Below, piece after piece: positions 1 to 9,519 of a DNA stretch of 64,000 nt. Under the pieces are notes generated by a model. It worked only from the letters and a program-made list of their open reading frames with translations. It ran no database searches and was not told the DNA's origin. The DNA is taken from positions 310,001 to 374,000 of the forward strand of contig JAFKAC010000021.1 in assembly GCA_025766275.1 (NCBI GenBank), read 5' to 3'. Position numbers and translations under genes: made by a program. Origin of the DNA: Lactarius indigo (lineage: Eukaryota; Basidiomycota; Agaricomycetes; Russulales; Russulaceae). Numbering within the stretch: position 1 is the first letter of the stretch; each line of letters begins with the position of its first letter.

Positions 1-63
1 ACATAAACCCATGTCATCAACGATCCTAATACTGCAGACCTCCTTCTGTCTGTGGTTTCCGCC
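1..63 (+). promoter_or_regulatory. Core promoter remnant of GMC copy 1
   Basis: An acataaa box at 1-7 precedes the start codon at 64. The same box, in the context gctacataaa, precedes the other four GMC copies by 38-65 bp, followed by a similar leader that contains tgcagac. The rest of this promoter lies outside the window. Confidence 0.5.
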
Positions 64-2337
64 ATGCGTCTTTCCGTCATCGCTCCGAGTCTTCTCTTTT
101 TGAAATCCGCTTTTGCCGCGGTCTATACCGACCCTTCTTTGCTGCCCAATTCTCCTTACACATATATCGTCGTAGGATGTACGTCCGAGCATCTATGGAT
201 CTCTAGCGCTCTCTGACACTTGTCTAGCGGGCCCGGGGGGTAGCGTCTTGGCAAATAGGTTGAGCGAAAGTCCGAAAAACCGTGTACTCTTAATCGAAGT
301 TGGGCCGAGGTTCGTCCATTTTTCTAATTTTGTACGCTCGTCTGCCAATCGGGGCTCATATACCCCAGTGACACAGTCAATTCTAACATTCCCGTTCCGT
401 TCCTTTGTACGAGACTTGTACCGGCTGATGTCTCTTGGAACGATACCACTGTCCCTCAGATTGGGTTTGGAGGGCGGTCCATCGGGTATCCTCGCGGACG
501 CACTCTCGGTGGATCGTCTTCAGTCAGTACGTTGGTTCATCTTTGGCGGCCGTCACTGCAGACTTAGTATTCCCCAGACTATATGGTTTGGACCCGTGGA
601 CCAGCGAGCGACTTCGATCGACTAGCCCATGAAACTGGTGACCCCGGATGGTCGTGGAAATCTCTTCGGAACATCTTGACTGGGGTATTATATCCCCCCT
701 CTCTGGCACTTCGCCGCCGCAGTCTGACTGTGTCCATCAGGTAGAAACCTTAGTTCCTCCCCCGGATGGTCGCGACACGACGGGGGAGATCGATCCATCG
801 ATCCACGGTTCGAAGGGCCCCGTCAAGATCAGTCTTCATGACAAGACCACTCTCGACTCTCTGATCTTCAAAGCGACGTCGCAGCTCTCCGAGTTTCCCT
901 ACAACAAGGATATGAACTCTGGATACCCACTAGGAATTGGTGTGTTTTGTTCAGCTCACTTAAAATATACGGATGTAACGCAAATGTTTGCAAGGCTGGA
1001 CCCAGTTCTCAATCGGCGATGGCCAGAGGAGCAGTGCCTCTGCCTCATACCTCACACCTGTGCTTTGCAGGCCGAACTTAGACGTTTTGGTTAACACACT
1101 GGTGACCAAGGTGGTCCAAACTGGTACCCATGGTGGTCTTCCCATTTTCCGCGGCGTTGAATTCGCCCAGTCCGCCTCTGGTACGGTGACCTCCGCTCTT
1201 CTCACGAATGTTTGACACGCCGCCGCCAGGCACACACTTTTCCCGTACTGCTACGAAGGAGGTTATAATCGCGGCCGGTGCAGTCAACACGCCGCAGTTA
1301 CTGATGTTATCAGGAATCGGTGACAGCGTAGAACTCGCACGGTTCAACATTCGGACGATCGTCAACCTCCCCGACGTGGGCAAGAACATGCAGGACCACG
1401 TCCTGCTTCTAAACCCGTTCTCGGTTAATGCTGACTCCACTGGTGACGACATTAGCCGAAATACGACGCAGTTCCAAAATGGTCTAGCACAGTGGGAAGC
1501 ATCCCGTACTGGTCCGTTTGCCGCATCTATTGGGGGTAACATAGGCTGGTTGAGACTACCGAAACACTCCCCGATCTTCAAGCAAGTGAGAGATCCGTCT
1601 TCCGGCCCACACGCTCCACATTATGAATTCCTCACCGTCGTAAGCCTCGCCTGGAAGCTTTCCATTGTAGAATGTCGTTGAACTTGCGCTCCTCAGAACC
1701 AATTCTTTTCAGCTGTTCAGGCACCGCCTAGCACGGGCCACTTTATGACGATCGCCACCATCGTGTTAACGCCTACCTCTCGTGAGTAGTCTTACTTGAT
1801 AATAGTGCTTCTAAACACAGAATGGCGCAGGCGGATCAATCACCCTTACATCTGCAAACCCCTTCGACTCACCTTACATCGACCCGGCGCTCCTCAACTC
1901 GGATTTCGATATCTTCACTATGCGCGAAGCGGTAAAGGCAATGCTTCGGTTCGTCGCGGCACCAGCATTCAAGGACTATGTGATCGGGCCATATGGCGCT
2001 CTTGCTGATGCCAAGACGGATGAGGAGATCGAAATTTATGTGCGGAGCCAGTCCAGCAATGTGTTCCACCCGTCGAGCACTGCCTTGATGTCCCGGAAGG
2101 GCTCCGGGCGTGGTGTTGTCAACCCCGATTTCACCGTGAAGAAGACAATTGGCCTTCGGATCGTCGATGGAAGCGTTTTGGTACGTAGACTTCGTTGATT
2201 GGGACCCCACGTAACGGGCTAATGCGGTTTTTTTAAAGCCATACGTCCCGGCGGCCCACCCTCAAACAGTCATCTTCATCATCGCGGAGCGAGCAGCTCA
2301 ACTGATCCTTGACAGCGCGGACTCTCATTGTTCCTAA
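64..2337 (+). CDS. Secreted GMC oxidoreductase, aryl-alcohol oxidase-like (copy 1, intact)
   Basis: Ten exons can be joined: 64-178, 228-309, 369-526, 578-684, 741-939, 995-1180, 1230-1639, 1697-1781, 1831-2180, 2239-2337. They total 1791 nt, or 596 residues, which is the usual length for aryl-alcohol oxidases. A signal peptide of about 18 residues ([18 protein letters not shown]) suggests secretion. The FAD-binding motif reads VVGSGPGG, followed by the ribityl-binding Glu in VLLIE. Both GMC signatures are present ([28 protein letters not shown]). The two catalytic histidines lie in FHPSSTA and PAAHPQ. The family oxidises aryl or other primary alcohols with O2 and releases H2O2 for lignin-degrading peroxidases; the substrate here is an inference. 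This is the only one of five copies with an uninterrupted frame. The eighth intron uses an acceptor ending gcgcag, which restores the conserved TSR-GSI junction. Copies 2-5 are its paralogs. Confidence 0.88.
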
Positions 2338-2860
2338 CTTCACGCTCGTCCGTTTCTTCGATAGCCCCCATAGCCGTATTTTCCCACCAATTGCCGTATA
2401 TTGTTTTTTTCATATGGCTTGCAGTACTGGTTACCTTCTCACTGAGAATTCTTGATGAACAATGTGAATCTTTAATTCGCGTCTGTTTACGGCACCATGC
2501 GACATCGGGATCCAGATGATACCGAAGTGGCAGTGAAGTGCCCAACTTGTGACGTACTTGTCACCCCGCACACTGGCACGCACGCGGTTCCTCCTTGTGC
2601 CCTCACCTAGTGCTCACGCACTCCAGTCCGCCTTTATGCGCGTCTCTTAAAACTCCCCATCGGCTGCTCGTTTCCGCGTCCTAGTTCTGAAGAGACAAAA
2701 TAGTCGACCCTCTCGCGGCTTGATTCAACAGCTATTGTATAACCTACAGCGAGCTTACGGGATCCATATAACTCAAAGGATGCTTTCGACTTGTTCGCGA
2801 ATCATGTCTCCCTACGGTGTTCATTTGTACCCGTGGTAGTGGCTTCTATGGTTGTACGGT
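2338..2860. repeat. 3' flank shared with GMC copy 4
   Basis: No gene is seen. From about 2440 the sequence matches about 16250-16650, downstream of copy 4, over several hundred bases with small indels. Shared blocks include ccttgtgccctcacctagt and gtggtagtggcttctatgg. Copies 2, 3 and 5 lack this flank and carry a different one, so copies 1 and 4 form one subgroup. Confidence 0.7.
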
Positions 2861-3539
2861 CAAGCTCAATTCCAACTTACCAACATATCTAGTCAACTAC
2901 AATGACGTATTTACAGTACTATCAACGCGAGCATTCCCTATACTAACTACGATTGTACGTTGTCCTCAAATGGCCGCAACCAAAGCCACAACTTGATCCG
3001 ACCGGTGTTGAATCTTGAGTTATTGTTATTACGGAACAGTCTAATTTGGATTGAGCTAGAGTTGGACGTTGAAACTGAGCGCGAGGTTGGGCGAGAAATT
3101 TCAAGGGTCCTGTCCGATATATTGGGGCGAACCGAACTGGGACAGACCGAACAGCCGTGCCAATGGCACGTGACTTATGCCGAGCTGTGATCAAGTTATA
3201 CCAGCGAATGTCTCAGTGGCGAATGTCAGTGGCGGTGTTGCGTGCACTGAACAGTTAGCATCATCTGTGATCACCATCTCAGGCTATCGCGGCAAGTAAC
3301 TTATCTTTGCGAGTCACTGCTGGGTCCTGCCTTGCTCTCGGGGCTCTTGAGGGGACTGGGCAGGGAAGTATACTAGCTCTTGTAATAGGGTAGCGGCAAG
3401 AAAATGTCTAGGCTGACGGACTGCACAGAGAATGGACGGAAGCACAAAGAAAGAAAGAAAAAAAACACTTCTCGATCGAGGATGGCAGCACGAAAAAGAG
3501 GAACGAGCACGTGCCGCCCCATTAAAGACTCCGTTCTAT

Positions 3540-3642
3540 GCCGCTGATCGCTGATCCTTAGACCGGTGACCAATGTATATCATGAAGGGTAAACGTTAAA
3601 CGTTAAACCTTCATATACAGGCCGGTCACGAGTCTAGCCGCT
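3540..3642. mobile_element. 97-bp hairpin (MITE-like) insertion with gccgct direct repeats
   Basis: Direct repeats gccgct at 3540-3545 and 3637-3642 flank an imperfect inverted repeat. The left arm, from gaccggtgac to atgaagg, pairs with the right arm, from ccttcatataca to ggccggtc. The loop contains repeated gtaaacgtta. The paralogous flank near 9113 has a single gccgct and none of the intervening sequence, so it serves as an empty site. A short non-autonomous DNA element is the simplest reading. No transposase is present. Confidence 0.55.
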
Positions 3643-3987
3643 CCTTCGCTCTGGCCTGGACCTACCACACGACAGGTTATTTCACTACGTTCCCCCGGGC
3701 CTGATTCCATGACGACTCGGATGAGAACTACCACTGGCAGGGACTATTGATCCCTTGGTGATCTATTCTCCGACTCAGAACGATTCTCGATGGCTCTACG
3801 TGTCTCGGCCTTGCCATAACTGGTTCTTCTATCTCTGCTTGTGCGGTCTAGGTTGAGTACTTCCGTGTTCGTCTCTAAGGCAAAATCAGTCCCAGACTGA
3901 CCTTGGGACCTCGGAATTACGAGTTTCTTCCACGGTAGAAGACTGGACCCAGCCTAGTTGCCTGCGGAATGCCACTAAACAGCGAGC

Positions 3988-3996
3988 TACATAAAT
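3988..3996 (+). promoter_or_regulatory. TATA-like box of GMC copy 2
   Basis: tacataaat lies 40 bp upstream of the start at 4036, in a block (cgagctacataaatcc) shared with copies 3 and 5. Confidence 0.5.
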
Positions 3997-4035
3997 CCTG
4001 TGCTTTCAAGGATCTTGGTGCTGCATACTTCCACC

Positions 4036-6278
4036 ATGCGCCTTCCCGTCATCGCTCTTCTCTTTTTACAGTCTGTTTTTGCGGCGGTGTATACCGATCC
4101 TTCGACGCTTCCCATTTCCTCTTACACATATATTATTGTGGGAGGTACGTCCGAGTGTCGCTGGATCTCTAGCGCTCTCTGACACTTGTCTAGCGGGTCT
4201 TGGGGGCAGTGTCTTGGCAAACAGGTTGAGCGCAGATCCGAACAATCGTGTACTTTTAATCGAAGCTGGACCGAGGTTGGTTGATTTATATTATTTCTAC
4301 AATCAGGGGCTCATATACCCCCAGTGACAAGGTCCATCCTTATATTCCCATTCCATTCCTTTCCACGACACTTGCACCGTCTGTTGTCTCATGGAACTAT
4401 ACCACTGTCCCTCAGACTGGTTTGGGTGGGCGGTCCATCTCGTATCCTCGTGGACGCACTCTCGGTGGGTCTACTTCGATCAGTACGTTGGATCACCTTC
4501 AGCGGTCATCATTACAGACCCAGTAGTGCCCCAGATACTATGGTTTGGACCCGCGGACCAGCGAGCGACTTCGATCGACTAGCCAATGTTACCGGTGACC
4601 CCGGGTGGTCATGGAACTCTCTTCGGAGCACATTGATTGGGGTATTTTCTCTTCCCTTTCTGGTACTTTGCTGTCGCAGCCTAACTGCGGTCATCAGGTG
4701 GAAACACTAGTTCCCCCGCCAGATGGTCACAACACGACAGGGGAGGTCGACCCAATTGTCCACGGTTCGAATGGCCCCGTCAAGATCAGTGTTCAAGACA
4801 CAACCGCTCTCGACTCTCGGATCTTCAACACGACGACGCAGCTCGCCGAGTTTCCTTTCAACGAGGACATGAACTCTGGAAATCCACTAGGAATTGGTGC
4901 GTTCTGTTTAACCCACATAAATTCTATTACGGATGTAACACAAACCGAAGGTTGGGCACAGTTCTCAATCGGCGGCGGCCAGAGGAGCAGTGCCTCAGTG
5001 TCGTACCTCACACCTGTGCTTTCCAGATCGAATTTAGATATTTTGGTTAATACCCTGGTGACCAAGGTGGTCCAAACTGGCACCCATGGTGGTCTACCCG
5101 TCTTCCGTGGCGTCCAATTTGCCCAGTCTGCCTCTGGTATGGAGACCTCTGTTCTTCTCACAGCCATCTAACATGACCCCACCAGACCCAATCTTTTCTC
5201 GTAATGCTACAAAAGAGGTTATACTCACCGCCGGTGCAATCAACACACCGCAGTTACTGATGTTGTCGGGAATTGGCAACAGCGCGCAGCTCAGTCAGTT
5301 CAACATTCAGACCATCGTAAACCTCCCCGATGTGGGCAAGAACATGCAAGATCACGTTCTACTTCTAAATGTGTTTTCAGTTAATTCCAACTTTACCAAT
5401 GACGACATCAGCCGAAACACGACGCTATTCCAAATCGATTTAGCAAAGTGGGAACAAACTCACGCTGGTCCGTTTGCCGCGTCCATTGGGGGTAACATAG
5501 GCTGGTTGAGACTACCGAAAAATTCCACAATCTTCAAGAAAGAGAGAGATCCGTCTTCCGGACCACAAGCCCCACATTATGAGTTTATCTTTACCGTAAG
5601 CCTCTCTCAGGAGCTTACCCTTGTAGAACGTCGTTGAGATCGTGTCCCTCAGAACGGGTTCTTTTCAATTGTCGATTCGCTGCCTACCACGGGCCACTTT
5701 ATGACAATTATCAGCAACCTGATAACACCTACCTCTCGTGAGTCATGTTACTTATTAACGGTGCTTCAGAACACAGAATGGCGCAGGCGGGTCAATCACC
5801 CTTGCTTCTGCGAACCCCTTCAGCGCACCTAACATCGATCCAGCGCTCCTCAACTCGGACTTCGATATATTCACTATCCGCGAAGGAGTGAAGGCAGCAC
5901 TTCAGTTCGCCGCGGCTCCAGAATGGGGTGACTATGTGATCGAACCATTTGGCGTGCTTGGTGAGGCCAAGACGGATGCTGAGATCGAGGCTTATGCGCG
6001 GAGCCACTAGGCCACCATGTTCCACCCGTCGAGCACCGCCTTGATGTCCCAGAAGTGCTCCGCGCATGGTGTTGTTGACCCCGATTTCAGCGTGAAGAAT
6101 ACAGTTGGCCTCCGGATTGTGGATGCGAGCATTTTGGTATGTGTGTTTCGTTAGTTGGGTCGCCGCTTGACATCCTGATGCGGTTTGTAAGCCGTACGTC
6201 CCGGCAGCACACCCTCAAGCAGCTCTCTACGCCATTGCGGAACGAGCAGCGAAACTGATCGCTGCGGACTTCGATTAG
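4036..6278 (+). pseudogene. GMC oxidoreductase, aryl-alcohol oxidase-like (copy 2, nonsense codon)
   Basis: All ten exons and nine introns of the intact copy 1 can be traced. They include a signal peptide ending SVFA, the FAD motif IIVGAGLGG, VLLIEAG, GRTLGGSTSI and [16 protein letters not shown]. The only disruption is an in-frame TAG at 6008-6010, replacing the residue after EAYARSH. It lies just before FHPSSTA, so the truncated product would lack both catalytic histidines and the C-terminal FAD and substrate segment. Downstream of the stop the frame stays open to the normal end (LIAADFD). The conserved SRKGSARG has become SQKCSAHG there, which suggests relaxed constraint after the stop. 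Oxidase activity is unlikely; a truncated protein could still be made. Confidence 0.85.
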
Positions 6279-6889
6279 TCCATCGCCCCTAACCTAACAC
6301 TCGCCCATTTCCCCCTATGCTCCCAAGATCGCACTTTTCGCATCTACTGCCATGCAGTTCTTCGGGAAACACTTGAGGGCACACATAGCGTCGGAATGTC
6401 GATAAAGTCTAGTTCATTCTCACATCCATTGTACCCACGAGAGGTTGAGATAAAAAGTATTGTTTCGGTGAAGCGTCACACTAAACAAGACCAACACACG
6501 CTATTCTTTACAAGGACCATGTCTCCCAGTCGTCTCGACGAGCCCCTTTGCTTTTGCACTCATGTGCGCCGAGTGTTTCTGAACATGATGTGAGTGGTCA
6601 TCTATCTCGAAGGGCACCAGAAGCGGATCGTCAAGCGGTATGGCACGACACAGACCACGGACTCGGAGGGCGATATCTGGGGTAGGCAGGAGTTCTTCCT
6701 GACGTTTAGTGCCACTCTTAGGTGCCACTATGATGTGGTCGACTTTGGTGTAGAGGCGCATGTTCGTAGAGAGACAGACGTGACCAACTGGTGTTAGGCT
6801 GAGCAGCGAGCCGTAGTACGTACTCGTGCTAGAACTCTGGGTCGTGAACGGTGGAAATAGATAGTCTAACAGCAGGCAGAAAGCAAGAT
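6279..6889. repeat. 3' flank of GMC copy 2, shared with copies 3 and 5
   Basis: The sequence cctaacctaacactcg(c/t)cc and following bases recur after copy 3 (11769 on). A more diverged version follows copy 5 (61778 on). No gene is recognised; short open frames here lack motifs. Confidence 0.6.
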
Positions 6890-7490
6890 CTGGTACGTTA
6901 ATCTAGTACGATATCGGGCGTCGAAACGAGGATGGCCCTACGTCGGCAACGTTGCCGACGGTGGTCTTGAGCCACCCCTGCTCGAAACCTGTGTCGAGGA
7001 GCGAAGGGACAGATGAAAGAGATGACTGGATAGGATACGTATTGCCTCAGACACATTTCGCTAAGTTGAATGGTCATGCAAGCGTCCATGTCCACCGTTG
7101 TCCAGTGCTTTTCCTTCTCCAAATCCACACAGCAAGATCACGGGTGCAGGGGTCAGGCCTTGTCCATCGGGCAGAGGCTGGCTAAAAGTGCAGGAAAGAC
7201 CGAAAAGCCCAGTGACAACAGAATATTTTTTAAAGAGATCCCACCAAAGCCTCTGGTCCTATGAGTCTCAGTTATCGCGTTCTAAGTTGAGTAACTTGTA
7301 AACCAGACGTGTGGCAACTCTGGAGTGTTGGAACAGGTCAGGCGGAATAATTCAGAGTTGCCAGTGGGACAACTTGAACAAAAGAGCACCAACCAGTGTC
7401 GACGTTGGGCCGGAAGCCGGAAGCAGACAGTACCCGTACTCGCCGGAGCGTGACGACGCGTGAGGCGGACTCTGAGGTGAAAGCGTACCA
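6890..7490 (-). repeat. Interspersed repeat, member 1
   Basis: This matches 12190-12830 in the same orientation and, in part, 62330-62690 in the opposite orientation. The most conserved part, read on the - strand, would encode a degenerate peptide containing DACMTIQ (the other members have DPCMAIQ and DPHMTIQ). No frame is maintained across the three, so it is scored as a repeat, not a gene. Its class is not recognised. Confidence 0.55.
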
Positions 7491-7566
7491 AACTGGTCAA
7501 GGTTCCGCAGACCCAGATTTGTTTCAGGACCAACAATTAAGGAACGCCTCCAAATGATGGCCCCTC

Positions 7567-7683
7567 ACGCATACGTAGAGGGCGCCCCTCTTACGCATAC
7601 GTAGAGGGCGCCCCTCTTACACATACGTAGAGGGCGCCCCTCTCACGCATACGTAGAGGGCGCCCCTCTCACGCAACCTAATA
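7567..7683. repeat. 26-bp tandem repeat, about 4.3 units
   Basis: Units start at 7567, 7593, 7619, 7645 and 7671 (partial). The unit is (acgcatacgtagagggcgcc)(cctctt), nearly invariant, and holds a quasi-palindrome agagggcgcccctct. It is absent from the paralogous position downstream of copy 3, so it arose after duplication or was lost there. Confidence 0.9.
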
Positions 7684-8089
7684 GAGCCCTAATAGCCCGA
7701 GGACGCTCCCCTCGTACATACCTCTACCTAGAGGGCTTCCCCCTCAAGCATACAAAGAGAGCCCAACCTCGCAGATTTAAATCACGAGGTGTGCATAAAC
7801 GCGTTTTCACCCTTCTCTCGAGCCTCTTGGCATGCACTAGTGCGTTACTGTGAGTTGAGTGGTTCGGTAACATGGTTACCATCTCCAGCTACGTGATGTA
7901 GCTTACACTGTTGCACATCGTTTGTCAAAAGAAAAAAGCTTCCTGGCCAGGCTCGTTTCTACTGTAACAACATCCTCTTGGCGGAATCTGTGGGCACACC
8001 CTCAAACATTGCTGGGCGCAAACTCAATCCCTCAGATGGAGGAATGGGGTTGCACTAGTCACCGTCTAGGCTCGTGACCAGCCTGTATA
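7684..8089. other. Intergenic, nothing recognised
   Basis: The start continues decayed versions of the 26-bp repeat (agagggcttccccct). After that no motif or open frame of interest is seen up to the next duplicated flank. Confidence 0.6.
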
Positions 8090-9519
8090 TAGTTGTACGG
8101 TCAAGCTCAATTCTAACTAACCAACATATCTCGGCTAGTCAACTACAATGACGTATTTACGGTGTTTCACTATCACGCGGACCTTCTCTATATGCTAACT
8201 ATGACTGTATGTTGTACTCAAATGACCACAACCAAGACCACACCTTAAACCGACCGGTGTTGATTACCCCTTGAATTGCCAAGGAATATTGTTATTATGG
8301 AACAGTCTAATTTGGATTGAGCAGTTGGACGTTGAAACTGAGCGCGAGGTTGGGCGAGCAAATCCAAGGGTCCTGTCCGATATTGAGACGGACCGAACTG
8401 GGACAGGGGGCAGACCGAGCCACGCCAGTGGCACGTGACTTATGCCGAGTCATGATCAAGTTATACCCACGAATATCTCAGTGGCGCTGCCCGACGCGGT
8501 GACTCATTTCTTACTCTCTCATGTTACTCCTCTGCCGTTTACTTTACTTTGCGCGGTATGCTACCCCCTTCCGTTTGTACCTAGCCTTCCTTCATGAGGT
8601 GGCTCCATTCTTTACCCTCGCCTCGTCGCACGTGACTTCTCGTACGTTACCTCTCGCTCAAATTTCGCTCTGTAGGGAGTCGAAGACCGGTCTTGTATTA
8701 TGTACTGTCCCGGAATAAACATGGTCCAAAAAAAAAAAAAAAAAAAAAAAAAGAATATCTCAGTGGCGAATGTCAGTGACGGTGTTGCGTGCATTGAACA
8801 GTTAGTATCATCTGTGGTAACCATCTCAGGCTACCGTGGCAGGTAGCTTATCTTTGCGAGTCACTGCTGAGTCACTGCCTTGCTCTCCGTTCCATCATAG
8901 GTTCGGTATGGCGCCGGAGGGAAGGGGACTCTTGAGGGGCACATGGTGCAGGGAAGTGCGCTAGCTCTTGTTCGTAGTAATAGGTAGCGGGGAATTTTTC
9001 TAAGCTGGCGGACTACACAAAGAATGGACGGAAGCACAGAGAAGCACTTCTTGATCAGGGATAAAAGAGGAACGAGCACGTGCCACCTCATTAAAGACTG
9101 CGGCGCTCTATCATGCCGCTCCGAGTCCTTTGCTCCGGCCAAGACCTGCCACACAACAAACTATATCACCACGCTGGTCCCCCTGGGCCTCATTCCATGA
9201 GACCATGACGACTCGGATGGGAACTACCTGGGACTATTGATCCCTTGGTGATCCATTCATCGAACTATTCTCGATGGCTCTCCGTGTCTCGGCCTTCCCG
9301 TAACTGGTTCTTCTATCTCTGCTACGTGGTCTGGCCCAGTGCTTCCGGGTTCGTTTCCCCGGCGAAATTAGTCTCAGGCTGCCCTTGGGACCTCGGAAAT
9401 GCAAGTTTCTTTTATGGTAGCAGACCAGACCCAGCCAGTTGCTGCGGACTCGGAAGCCACTAAACAGCGAGCTACATAAATCCGTGTTCCCAAGGATCCT
9501 GATGCTGCAGACTTCCGCC
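8090..9519 (+). repeat. 5' flank of GMC copy 3 (duplicate of 2855-4035)
   Basis: This aligns with 2855-4035, starting at gttgtacggtcaagctcaat. It carries the retroposon insertion at 8487-8752 and lacks the hairpin insertion. The final 340 bp act as promoter for copy 3, with tacataaa at 9473-9480, 40-47 bp before the start codon. Confidence 0.75.
8471..8768 (+). mobile_element. Poly(A)-tailed retroposon with 16-bp target-site duplication
   Basis: A 266-bp insert (8487-8752) is flanked by perfect direct repeats gaatatctcagtggcg at 8471-8486 and 8753-8768. It ends in 25 A residues, with aataaa at 8714-8719 just upstream, as in a reverse-transcribed polyadenylated RNA. The paralogous flank at about 3204-3240 keeps the uninterrupted site (gcgaatgtctcagtggcg). 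No clear tRNA-type A and B boxes were found. A 5'-truncated LINE tail or processed mRNA fragment is therefore as likely as a SINE. A 65-codon open frame inside has no recognisable motif and is not called a gene. Confidence 0.85.

Larger units (their letters stand above)
2855..4035 (+). repeat. 5' flank of GMC copy 2, duplicated at 8090-9519
   Basis: This segment aligns with 8090-9519. It starts at gttgtacggtcaagctcaat and continues through to the start codon. The last 340 bp (3700-4035) also match 59190-59529 upstream of copy 5, so a promoter-containing flank moved with the genes. No coding potential is recognised. Differences from the paralogous flank are a 97-bp insertion here and a retroposon insertion in the other copy. 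Confidence 0.75.

Noticed and set aside
6898..7128. Gene on the - strand in the interspersed repeat
   Set aside because: The corresponding frames in the other two copies are interrupted or shifted; only a few short words are shared, so it is treated as a non-coding repeat.
7567..7683. CRISPR-like array
   Set aside because: The 26-bp units are directly adjacent with no spacers, and the genome is fungal.
8521..8718. 65-codon frame inside the retroposon
   Set aside because: No similarity to reverse transcriptase or any known protein. It ends at the polyadenylation-like signal, so it is probably untranslated sequence.
8487..8752. tRNA-derived SINE head with A and B boxes
   Set aside because: No convincing match to the pol III internal promoter consensus was found, so SINE class is not claimed.
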